A program made the position numbers and the translations under genes. A stretch of DNA of 23,799 nt, from contig UQKK01000045.1 in the NCBI GenBank assembly GCA_900541505.1, positions 1 through 23,799 on the forward strand. Reading direction: 5' to 3'. The stretch is from an uncultured Ruminococcus sp. (lineage in GTDB: Bacteria; Bacillota; Clostridia; Lachnospirales; Lachnospiraceae). A model generated the notes under the pieces. That model had not been told where the DNA came from. It saw only the letters and a list, made by a program, of their open reading frames with translations, and made no database searches. Positions 14,742 to 21,214 of the stretch are shown here, piece after piece (the first letter of the stretch is position 1; every line of letters starts with the position of its first letter).

Positions 14742-15782
14742 CTATGGGAACATGGGCACCAAATCAAGCCCTTCGCTCTCCGGCAGACCAAACATCAGGT
14801 TCATGTTCTGCACTGCCTGTCCCGCCGCGCCTTTTACCAGGTTGTCCATGGCGCCCATCATGATGATGCGCCCGGTCCGCTTATCAATCTGGAATCCGAT
14901 ATCCACATAGTTGCTGCCTTCCACCCATTTGGTCTCCGGGCAGACGCCGTCTCCCAGCACACGGACAAATTTCTCCCCGGCATAGTATTTGTCATATACT
15001 GCCTTTACTTCCTCCGGGCTTACTTCTTTTGTAAGTTTCGCGTACTCTGTAGATAAAATCCCCCGGTTCATAGGCACAAGATGGGGTGTGAAATTCAGCA
15101 CCACCTGCTGCCCGGACGCATACCCTAACTGCTCCTCAATCTCCGGGGTATGCCGGTGCGTTGCCACGCCGTACGCCTTGATATTTTCATTGACCTCGCA
15201 GAATAAATTCTGGGTCTTGGCTCCCCTTCCTGCCCCGGATGTCCCGGATTTCGCATCAATAATGAGGGTGTCCATATCTATGAGTCCTTCCTTTGCCAGC
15301 GGGTACGCTGTGAGGATGGAACAGGTCGTATAGCATCCCGGATTTGCCACCAGTCTCGCCCCTTTAATCTGCTCCCGGTTCACCTCGCATAATCCGTACA
15401 CCGCCTCCTCGATAAACTGAGGTGCCTTGTGCTCAATCTTATACCACTCTTCATATACTTTCACATCTTTTATACGGAAATCCGCGCTCAAGTCCACAAT
15501 CTTCGCCCTGGAGAGAATCCCCTCATTTATCATGGAAGCGCAGAATCCCTGGGGTGTGGCGGTAAAGATGACATCCACCTTATCTGCTAACTCCTCCATA
15601 TTGTCATCCATACAAACATCGTCCACAATCTCAAACATATTGCGGTAAACACTGGCATATGCCTGGTCTATGTAACTCCTGGAGCCGTACCAGACAATCT
15701 CCACATCTTTATGCGCTGTCAAAATCCGCACCAGTTCCGCTCCCGCGTAACCGGTCGCCCCGATAATCCCTGCTTTTATCAT
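14742..15782 (-). CDS. argC: N-acetyl-gamma-glutamyl-phosphate reductase
   Basis: ArgC reduces N-acetylglutamyl phosphate to the semialdehyde using NADPH. The 346-residue product starts with a Rossmann fold (IIGATGYAGAELVRIL, 6-21) and has catalytic C150 in ANPGCYTT. The SGTSGAGR motif and a conserved C-terminal segment also fit the family. I start at ATG 15782 with AAAGGATG 7 nt upstream. The frame continues to 15857, but that extension lacks a ribosome binding site and does not look like ArgC. It is the first gene of the argC-GNAT-argJ-argB-argD operon and follows an ARG-box promoter about 170 nt upstream. Confidence 0.97.
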   Translation of the reverse strand: MIKAGIIGATGYAGAELVRILTAHKDVEIVWYGSRSYIDQAYASVYRNMFEIVDDVCMDDNMEELADKVDVIFTATPQGFCASMINEGILSRAKIVDLSADFRIKDVKVYEEWYKIEHKAPQFIEEAVYGLCEVNREQIKGARLVANPGCYTTCSILTAYPLAKEGLIDMDTLIIDAKSGTSGAGRGAKTQNLFCEVNENIKAYGVATHRHTPEIEEQLGYASGQQVVLNFTPHLVPMNRGILSTEYAKLTKEVSPEEVKAVYDKYYAGEKFVRVLGDGVCPETKWVEGSNYVDIGFQIDKRTGRIIMMGAMDNLVKGAAGQAVQNMNLMFGLPESEGLDLVPMFP

Positions 15783-15895
15783 ATTAAAACATCCTTTCTT
15801 ACATCGCGTTTTCACAAAGAGTTCCACTGTCAGAACTCCCATACCAAGCGCGGTCACTTTGTCTGCAAGTTTTCACAATCGTATTTCGCTGTTTT

Positions 15896-15924
15896 ATCAT
15901 ATACCCCTTTTAATAAGAAGTAAA
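15896..15924 (-). promoter_or_regulatory. Possible second argC promoter
   Basis: TTTACT (15919-15924), a 17-nt spacer and TATGAT (15896-15901) lie downstream of the ARG-box promoter, about 110 nt before argC. The -10 is good and the -35 moderate. It would be less directly blocked by the palindromes. Confidence 0.35.
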
Positions 15925-15953
15925 GTATTTTCCTGTATAATATGAATAATACT

Positions 15954-15988
15954 TGCATAATTATACATCTTTTATGCATATTATGCAA
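15954..15988 (-). promoter_or_regulatory. argC operon promoter overlapped by two ARG-box-like palindromes
   Basis: On the minus strand TTGCAT (15983-15988), a 17-nt spacer and a perfect TATAAT (15960-15965) form a promoter. TGCATAATTATACA (15954-15967) fits the ARG-box core TGNAT-WWWW-ATNCA and covers the -10. TGCATATTATGCA (15975-15987) is a second palindrome touching the -35. Their centres are about 20.5 bp apart, close to the 21 bp known for paired ArgR boxes. Binding of an ArgR-type repressor here would block the promoter. argR itself is not in the window. Confidence 0.7.
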
Positions 15989-16032
15989 GCATTTTCTTAT
16001 ATCAGCGCAGTTACCCTTGTATCAACACAATT

Positions 16033-16110
16033 GCGCAGAACAAATGTCCTCCGGACATTTTGCGCCCCGCGGAGCGTTTTATTTAATAGAGAACGAAGTT
16101 TCCTATTAAG
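16033..16110. repeat. Two consecutive inverted repeats between argC and the cohesin gene
   Basis: The first hairpin pairs GCGCA (16033-16037) and AAATGTCC (16042-16049) with GGACATTT (16053-16060) and TGCGC (16061-16065). The second pairs TTTAATAG-type sequence near 16082-16094 with CTATTAA near 16103-16109 (imperfect, two central mismatches). A GC-rich GCGCCCCGCGGAGCG lies between them. No gene lies here. They might be decay or processing signals or a short repeated element. Confidence 0.45.
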
Positions 16111-16111
16111 A

Positions 16112-16160
16112 AAGGTCTGTCACACAAAGAATTCGTGCGACAGACCTTCACTTATTTTTT
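16112..16160. terminator. Strong hairpin after the cohesin gene
   Basis: AAGGTCTGTCACAC (16112-16125) pairs with GTGCGACAGACCTT (16135-16148), one mismatch in 14 bp. It starts 22 nt past the cohesin gene stop. On the minus strand it is followed only by TCTTAATAG, a weak U-tract; on the plus strand it is followed by TTATTTTTTTATTTT. It is probably the end of the cohesin transcript and may insulate in both directions. Confidence 0.6.
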
Positions 16161-16169
16161 TATTTTATA

Positions 16170-18122
16170 TTATCTTTTTGATTTCTGCAGCCTTTTTACT
16201 GTTCCGGCAATAACTATCGCCGCAGTGCCCACCAATACACTCCAGAATACAAGCTGTGAGGAATCCCCTGTTTTTACGCTTTCAGCCTCAACGGTCTGAT
16301 TTTTTGCTGCGTCTGTATTGGTTGTATTTTTACCGTTTTCCGTATCCGTGTTTCCTTTTTCTTCGGAAAGAACCGGAATGTCTGCCTTCTCCACATATCC
16401 ACATACAGAGCATACCCGCTTTTTTATACCTTCCACAGTCGCAGTAGCTTCTTTTTCAATTTCCCACTGTCCGAAAGTATGGTCTGTTTTTCCAATAGCC
16501 GTTTCTATGTATGCATGGCATCCCTTAACGGAACAGTAGGTTCTCAACACTCCCTCCTCTGAGCAGCTTGCCTCTTTCATTACTTGCTGCTGCCCGTTGT
16601 ACACGTGGTCATTTTCCCCATGAATAATAGCCGGAATCGTTCGGCTTTCCACATCTCCACATTCTGTACAAGTGCGCTGTTCCTTACCTTCTGCTCCGAT
16701 TTCCGGTTCTTTCACAATCTCCCATTCACCATAATTGTGACCTGTGGCCTGGATGGTCTCTTCCGCCAAAACGGTTCCGCATACTGTACAGTTTTTAACT
16801 TGCTTTCCATCTTCCGTACAGGTCGCTTTCTCTGTAACTTCCCACTCTCCTTCTATATGCGGTGTCTTCTGGATGGGTTCTTCAATATAAGCATCGCAAC
16901 CTTCAAAAGAGCAGTATTTTCTAAGCGTACCTTCTTCTGTACAGCTTGCTTCTTTTATTACCTCTGTTCTTCCGTCATATACATGGTCCTTTTCGCCATG
17001 GACAATCGCCGGAATGTTCCGTTTTTCTACATCTCCACATTGTGTACAGGTACGCTGCTCTTCGCCTTCCACTCCGATTCCCGGCTTTTTCACAGTCTCC
17101 CATTCACCATAACTGTGACCTTCCGCTTGGATGGTTTCCTCCACCAAAACGGTGCCACACACAGTACATTTCTTAACTTGCTTTCCATCTTCCGTACAGG
17201 TCGCTTTCTCTGTAACCTCCCACTCTCCTTCTGTATGCGGTGTTTTCTGGATAGATTCTTCGATATAAGCATCGCATCCTTCAAAAGAGCAATATTTTCT
17301 AAGCGTACCTTCTTCTGTACAGCTTGCTTCTGTTATTACTTCTGTTCTTCCGTCATATACATGGTCCTCTTCACCATGGACAATCGCCGGAATGTTTCGT
17401 TTTTCTACATCTCCACATTCCGTACAGATACGCTGCTCTTCGCCTTCTGCTCCAATTTCCGGCTTTTTCACAGTCTCCCATTCACCATAGCTGTGCCCCT
17501 TAGCCGCAATGGTTTTCTCCTCATAGGAAGTGCAGCCTTCCACCGAGCAATAAATTCTAAGAGTCCCATCCTCTGTACAGTTTGCTTCTTTAATAACTTC
17601 CTGTCTGCCATTATATACGTGCTCATGCGCACCATTTTTCACTGTTACGCTCCCATTCGTAAAATGGAAGGGGACATCATTGAAGTCGTGGTCTATAATA
17701 TTTCCCTCTCCAAGTGCCTGAACGGTAATGTCATAATCGCCATTTTGAGCGTCATCCAAAATGGTAAAATTCAAGGTCATCAGTGTCCCTGTACTGGTTA
17801 CATTATCCGGTGCCGTAGCCATTTCCCAGGAAACAGAAAATGGATTTTGAGCAAGGTCCCCTGCCATATAATCCGTCAGCAGCTTTTCATCTGTTACGCT
17901 GTTTAATTTTAAAGCGTTTTCATCATATCCTATTTGCAGATAAATGCTGATAATACCAGGATTTTTATCCATATTAATGGTGACTTCCACTTCGTCTCCC
18001 GGCTCTCCAGATACGGTACTGGCGCTTATTTCTCCGGTTTCATTGGCAAATACAATGGTATTGCCAGCCAAGACTCCCAACACTATCACAAGAGCCATCA
18101 GTTTTGAAATTATTTTTTTCAT
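16170..18122 (-). CDS. Surface protein: cohesin domain, Cys-rich module array, C-terminal anchor
   Basis: This is a 650-residue secreted protein. A signal peptide (1-26, cut after VFA) is followed by a cohesin-type domain (about 30-163). Its pattern is ASTVSGEPGDEVEV, an IYLQIGYDENALKL strand pair, GTLMTLNFTILDDA and a final FTNGSVTV, close to type I cohesins. Residues 168 to about 585 are an array of Cys-rich modules in the order A-C, A-B-C, A-B-C, A-C'. A has CX9CX4C, B has CX9CX2C and C has CX2C. A Thr/Asn-rich linker leads to VKTGDSS (about 616-622), a transmembrane helix and the basic tail KRLQKSKR, a sortase-like or membrane anchor. The gene starts 28 nt after a dockerin gene, with GAGAGGAAAGAG before its ATG. 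A role as wall-attached receptor for that dockerin is inferred. Confidence 0.87.
   Translation of the reverse strand: MKKIISKLMALVIVLGVLAGNTIVFANETGEISASTVSGEPGDEVEVTINMDKNPGIISIYLQIGYDENALKLNSVTDEKLLTDYMAGDLAQNPFSVSWEMATAPDNVTSTGTLMTLNFTILDDAQNGDYDITVQALGEGNIIDHDFNDVPFHFTNGSVTVKNGAHEHVYNGRQEVIKEANCTEDGTLRIYCSVEGCTSYEEKTIAAKGHSYGEWETVKKPEIGAEGEEQRICTECGDVEKRNIPAIVHGEEDHVYDGRTEVITEASCTEEGTLRKYCSFEGCDAYIEESIQKTPHTEGEWEVTEKATCTEDGKQVKKCTVCGTVLVEETIQAEGHSYGEWETVKKPGIGVEGEEQRTCTQCGDVEKRNIPAIVHGEKDHVYDGRTEVIKEASCTEEGTLRKYCSFEGCDAYIEEPIQKTPHIEGEWEVTEKATCTEDGKQVKNCTVCGTVLAEETIQATGHNYGEWEIVKEPEIGAEGKEQRTCTECGDVESRTIPAIIHGENDHVYNGQQQVMKEASCSEEGVLRTYCSVKGCHAYIETAIGKTDHTFGQWEIEKEATATVEGIKKRVCSVCGYVEKADIPVLSEEKGNTDTENGKNTTNTDAAKNQTVEAESVKTGDSSQLVFWSVLVGTAAIVIAGTVKRLQKSKR
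16608..17363 (-). repeat. Two 378-bp tandem repeats in the cohesin gene
   Basis: Units 16986-17363 and 16608-16985 each encode a 126-residue A-B-C block beginning HVYDGRTEVI and are nearly identical in DNA. A shorter related block (17364-17621, 258 bp) lacks the B module, and a diverged copy follows below 16607. The similarity suggests recent duplication and possible length variation between strains. Confidence 0.9.
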
Positions 18123-18150
18123 GTTTTTACTCTTTCCTCTCTTCTGTTCA

Positions 18151-20382
18151 TTATTTCAATTCAACATCCATGCCAAGTATGTACTGCCTCAGCAGGATGG
18201 AATCTCTGGAATTAATTTTGCCGGTTCCGTCTACATCTCCGGCTTCCTCATCAATAACAGTCCCATCAAGAATATGTTTTCTCAATAAAACAGAGTCTTT
18301 TGTATTGACCTTTCCATCTCCATTTACGTCCCCCGGAAGCGTGGATGCCCCTGCTTCTTTCCACTGGGCGTATACATTCAAATCACTTGTCACCGTCGTA
18401 TCCTCTGTTATCTTTTTTCCTGTATCGGAATCATACCAGCCGTCAAATACAAATCCTTCTCTCTCCGGTATCTGCAATTCTCCTACTTTTATTTCTTTCC
18501 ACTGGGCATAAAGCTTCAACTCTTTATTTTCTTTATATTCATCACCCGGCTGGTAAGACGTGTCCTGACCATTTGCCAAGGTATTCCATTCCTTGAAAGC
18601 ACTTTCTACCTCTTTCGTCTTTTCAGAGACGGTTCCCCCGTTGGGGTGATAAGTAATCTGATATTTTCGCTGTGGTGTATCTTCCGACAGCTTCGAAGCA
18701 ACATCTTTAAATTTCAACTTCCCTTCCGGCGGATTTTCTCCTCCGTTTGCGTCATAAGATATAGGATATGTATCTGCAATTTTTATAATGTTATATTTCT
18801 GGGGTCCCCAGTCGACCACGACTGACCAGATTTTCACATTTTTATCACTATCAAGGGATGTGTCCACCACCCGCTCATTGCTGCTCAACGGTTTTATATA
18901 AATAGCTCCACACTGACTGTATAAGTTAAACTGCTGGTTGCCCTGACCCTTATATTGTGGATAAGCTATGATATTGGTACCGTCTGAATCCTGCCCCTCT
19001 TCCACATCCAGCCATCCTCCATTGAGCATACTCTGGATTTTATAAGAGCCATTTGACAGTCTGGTAAATTTCCAAATCTGATTTTCCCCACCTTCAGCTT
19101 TTGTCGCCATAACATTGTTATCATCTTCCGGCAGATTTGTCAGATAGTAGCCGCAATCCTGGTTTTCTATGTATGCATAAAATTCATTGCCCAAGTCCAC
19201 TTTGTCTGCGTCAGAAAGCATATCCACAATCTCAAATTCCACCCGTTCCGTGTCTGTCGTTCCTGAGCCATTATATACAGAAAAATAGGCGCTGTATTTT
19301 CCGACTCCCAAAGAGGCGGCCGTCTTTGTAAAGGTAGTATCACACTCTTCTGTAACAACTCTCCCTACCCCTTCTTTGTCAATTCCAATAACCTGTCCTT
19401 TGGCACATACACTTGAAACAGAAATCGAAATATTACTTGAAATATCATAATATTTTTGTGAAGCAGATACCGAAATATAACTTGCCGGACCCACAACGTC
19501 AAAATCAATCCAAGGGCTGTCCGCCCCTCCCAATGCATTCGATGCCGTACAGTAAACAGAATAATGCCCTATCCCATAATTACTCGCCGGCATAGAAAAA
19601 TGTCCGGAATCGACACTTTGCGAAATAATTTTCTGGTCGTCTTTGAACATGGACATAAAATAACCCGTCGCGTTATCCGCACTCATATAAATATCTATAG
19701 TATCGCTTAAGTCATACCAATGCTGGCTTTTGGAAATTTGAGCACTTCCCGGAGGTGCTGTGGGACCAGGGGTATATCCCGAATATCTGTAGACCGAAAC
19801 TCCCATATTTTTGTTGTAAAAATCTGAAAAAGACTGCCAGTAACATTTGATAGTGTTATTGCCATCGGTATTTGCATCGAAGATTCTTATTCTGTTTCCA
19901 CTTTTGTCTATTTCTACAGCAATCATGGAATGTGGACCTTGAGTTCCTGTTCTTCTTTTAACCTGAATGTAATCGCCTGGAGCTGCGCTTTCCAACAAAT
20001 TCTCAAGGCTGTTCAACGTATACCCAGGGGCAAGTGTTCCCAGAGTCTTTATATCACTTGCAGTACTAAATTTATAATATGTAGTGCCTGAGTAGGAGCC
20101 TACTGTCACTACTCCTCTGCTAAATAGGTCATTAAATATTCGATGGGCGAATTCATAACATTGTTTTCCCATATTTCCCCCACCATAACTGTAGTTCTCC
20201 CATTTCTCTCCATTATATTGATTTATCAATTCATTCAATCTTGCAGTTACGTCATTTTGATTGACAGCCTGAACAGTCATTGTTGGGAAGAATATGCTAA
20301 TACACACTAAAAAAGCAATTATACAATGACAAATCTGCTTTCTTTTACTAGCTTTTTTTACTTCTCTTTCCACACTCACCAC
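18151..20382 (-). CDS. Secreted multidomain dockerin protein with papain-like (CHAP-like) N-terminus
   Basis: This is a 743-residue exported protein. The signal peptide (about 16-39) ends at TVQA. Residues 45-200 look like a CHAP or NlpC/P60-type papain fold with C75 (GKQCYEFAH), H151 (GPHSMIAVEI) and D169 or N171 (IFDANTDG). Two similar beta-sandwich modules (about 212-298 and 300-387) follow, then a ricin-type lectin domain (about 398-535, QIWKF and QQFNL). InlB/Listeria-Bacteroides-type repeats (about 538-676, YDANGG, YHPNGG, YAQWKE) come next, then a type I dockerin (683-742) with DVNGDGKVNTKD and DVDGTGKINSRD. It likely attaches to the cohesin protein encoded just downstream. Peptidoglycan or peptide cleavage is a guess from the fold. 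The start is one of three in-frame GTGs (20382, 20379, 20373); 20373 has the best spacing to GGGAG. Confidence 0.87.
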   Translation of the reverse strand: MVSVEREVKKASKRKQICHCIIAFLVCISIFFPTMTVQAVNQNDVTARLNELINQYNGEKWENYSYGGGNMGKQCYEFAHRIFNDLFSRGVVTVGSYSGTTYYKFSTASDIKTLGTLAPGYTLNSLENLLESAAPGDYIQVKRRTGTQGPHSMIAVEIDKSGNRIRIFDANTDGNNTIKCYWQSFSDFYNKNMGVSVYRYSGYTPGPTAPPGSAQISKSQHWYDLSDTIDIYMSADNATGYFMSMFKDDQKIISQSVDSGHFSMPASNYGIGHYSVYCTASNALGGADSPWIDFDVVGPASYISVSASQKYYDISSNISISVSSVCAKGQVIGIDKEGVGRVVTEECDTTFTKTAASLGVGKYSAYFSVYNGSGTTDTERVEFEIVDMLSDADKVDLGNEFYAYIENQDCGYYLTNLPEDDNNVMATKAEGGENQIWKFTRLSNGSYKIQSMLNGGWLDVEEGQDSDGTNIIAYPQYKGQGNQQFNLYSQCGAIYIKPLSSNERVVDTSLDSDKNVKIWSVVVDWGPQKYNIIKIADTYPISYDANGGENPPEGKLKFKDVASKLSEDTPQRKYQITYHPNGGTVSEKTKEVESAFKEWNTLANGQDTSYQPGDEYKENKELKLYAQWKEIKVGELQIPEREGFVFDGWYDSDTGKKITEDTTVTSDLNVYAQWKEAGASTLPGDVNGDGKVNTKDSVLLRKHILDGTVIDEEAGDVDGTGKINSRDSILLRQYILGMDVELK

Positions 20383-20406
20383 TCTCCCAACTTCATTTTC
20401 CTCTCC

Positions 20407-20435
20407 ATGATATAACTATAGTTATTGTTTGTCAA
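20407..20435 (-). promoter_or_regulatory. Promoter of the dockerin-cohesin operon
   Basis: TTGACA (20430-20435, perfect), a 17-nt spacer and TATCAT (20407-20412, 5/6) make a strong sigma-A promoter. The predicted transcript start near 20400 leaves a leader of only about 20-27 nt. A palindrome fills most of the spacer. Confidence 0.75.
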
Positions 20436-20446
20436 TATCTATAGTT
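20414..20446. promoter_or_regulatory. Twin palindromic operator, probably for the divergent XRE regulator
   Basis: AACTATAGTT (20414-20423) is a perfect palindrome inside the promoter spacer. ATCTATAGTT (20437-20446) is a near-identical copy upstream of the -35. Both continue as ATT, and their centres are 23 bp apart, about two helical turns. The placement around the -35 is what a repressor site would show. The nearest candidate regulator is the XRE protein at 20672. Confidence 0.6.
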
Positions 20447-20482
20447 ATTTTACGCAGCCAATTTTCCAACACTATACTACTA

Positions 20483-20641
20483 GTGTACTGTCTCATTGGC
20501 CTTCAGTATAATGACGCAGAATGGATTTTCACTCTGCAAGGCGAAGGAATGAGGCGATGCGGTGGCATCGTCGATTGACGACAACGCAGCAGATGGAAAT
20601 CCGGGCAAGTCATTATGCGAAATGTGAATGAGGCAGTACAC
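20483..20641. repeat. 159-bp element with 15-bp terminal inverted repeats (MITE-like)
   Basis: GTGTACTGTCTCATT (20483-20497) is inverted as AATGAGGCAGTACAC (20627-20641), 14 of 15 matching, and the match may extend a few bases outward. Further inward TATAATGAC and GTCATTATG also pair. The centre holds small hairpins (CGATGC with GCATCG, and TCGTC with GACGA). There is no coding capacity, and no clear target-site duplication is visible. It could be a non-autonomous mobile element or a structured RNA. It lies between the operator and the XRE gene. Confidence 0.6.
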
Positions 20642-20671
20642 CAGGTAGGTTAATATAAAAGGATTGGTGAT

Positions 20672-21031
20672 ATGGACAAAGAACAGAATAAATTTAATAA
20701 AGAAATCGGACAGCGTATCAGAGACCATAGAGAATTTTTAAGCTACACCCGCGAGCAGCTTGCCGAAAAATGCGACATTTCGAGTCAATTTCTGGCAGAT
20801 ATTGAGGTAGGCAGAAAAAGTATGACTGCCAGAACTCTCCGTAATATTTCCAAGTCGCTCAATCTTTCTGCTGATTATATTCTCAACGGAACTTCAAAAC
20901 ATTCCTCCGGTGAGTACCAGACTGAACAGATTAACCTTCTTCTGGAAGGATTCAGCCCTTACGAAAAAGACTGCGCCCTGGATATGTTAAAAGCATTTAC
21001 AAAAGCGTTACAGAAAAAAACTTCTGAATAA
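20672..21031 (+). CDS. XRE-family transcriptional regulator
   Basis: This 119-residue DNA-binding protein has one HTH_XRE domain (about 9-68: IGQRIRDHREFLSYTREQLAEKCD, then SSQFLADIEVGRK and the LRNISKSLNLSADYIL helix). The short helical C-terminus may mediate dimerisation or oligomerisation. AAAAGGA lies about 9 nt before the ATG. It is transcribed divergently from the dockerin-cohesin operon, so it probably controls that operon, and possibly itself, through the AACTATAGTT sites. The target is inferred from position only. A strong terminator follows. Confidence 0.9.
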   Translation: MDKEQNKFNKEIGQRIRDHREFLSYTREQLAEKCDISSQFLADIEVGRKSMTARTLRNISKSLNLSADYILNGTSKHSSGEYQTEQINLLLEGFSPYEKDCALDMLKAFTKALQKKTSE

Positions 21032-21042
21032 ATTATTGATTA

Positions 21043-21085
21043 AAAAATGCTCCACAGCACTTTCTTCCTGCTGTGGAGCATTTTT
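21043..21085. terminator. Strong bidirectional terminator between XRE and proA
   Basis: A perfect 17-bp stem with ends AAAAATGCTCC and GGAGCATTTTT (21043-21059 with 21069-21085) has a 9-nt loop. T-runs occur on the 3' side of both strands, so it serves the XRE gene (+) and can also stop transcription coming from proA (-). Confidence 0.92.
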
Positions 21086-21102
21086 CTTATAAAACATTTC
21101 TA

Positions 21103-21192
21103 GGCTCAAAAATTTATCCTTTTTGAACCATAGTGTAATTTCATTCTCTATATGAAATTATGGAATTGGAAAGGACCATGGAATGTCATTCC
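21103..21192. other. Three small inverted repeats downstream of proA
   Basis: GGCTCAAAAA (21103-21112) pairs with TTTTTGAACC (21120-21129), TAATTTCAT (21136-21144) with ATGAAATTA (21152-21160), and TGGAAT with ATTCCA near 21179-21193. They fill the space between proA and the strong terminator. The first, followed by more AT-rich sequence, may help end the proA transcript. Confidence 0.4.
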
Positions 21193-21214
21193 AGAGCCCT
21201 CACCTTTTCCTCCG

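Noticed and set aside
14214..15056. Plus-strand frame of 280 codons across argJ, GNAT and argC
   Set aside because: It crosses three well-supported minus-strand genes and their junctions, has no family resemblance, and lacks a ribosome binding site.
16608..17363. Possible CRISPR array
   Set aside because: The units are 378 bp, contiguous, in frame and coding; there are no short repeats with unique spacers.
16584..17906. Long plus-strand open frame (440 codons) opposite the cohesin gene
   Set aside because: It is the antisense of the repeated Cys-rich modules, and the repeats keep the frame open. The minus strand has signal peptide, cohesin motif and anchor, and there is no good ribosome binding site on the plus strand.
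20480..20728. Minus-strand open frame of 82 codons over the inverted-repeat element
   Set aside because: It spans the element and the XRE start, has no ribosome binding site and no family resemblance.
20672..21031. Antitoxin of a toxin-antitoxin pair
   Set aside because: The protein is a small XRE regulator, but no small toxin-like gene adjoins it; it is followed directly by a strong terminator.
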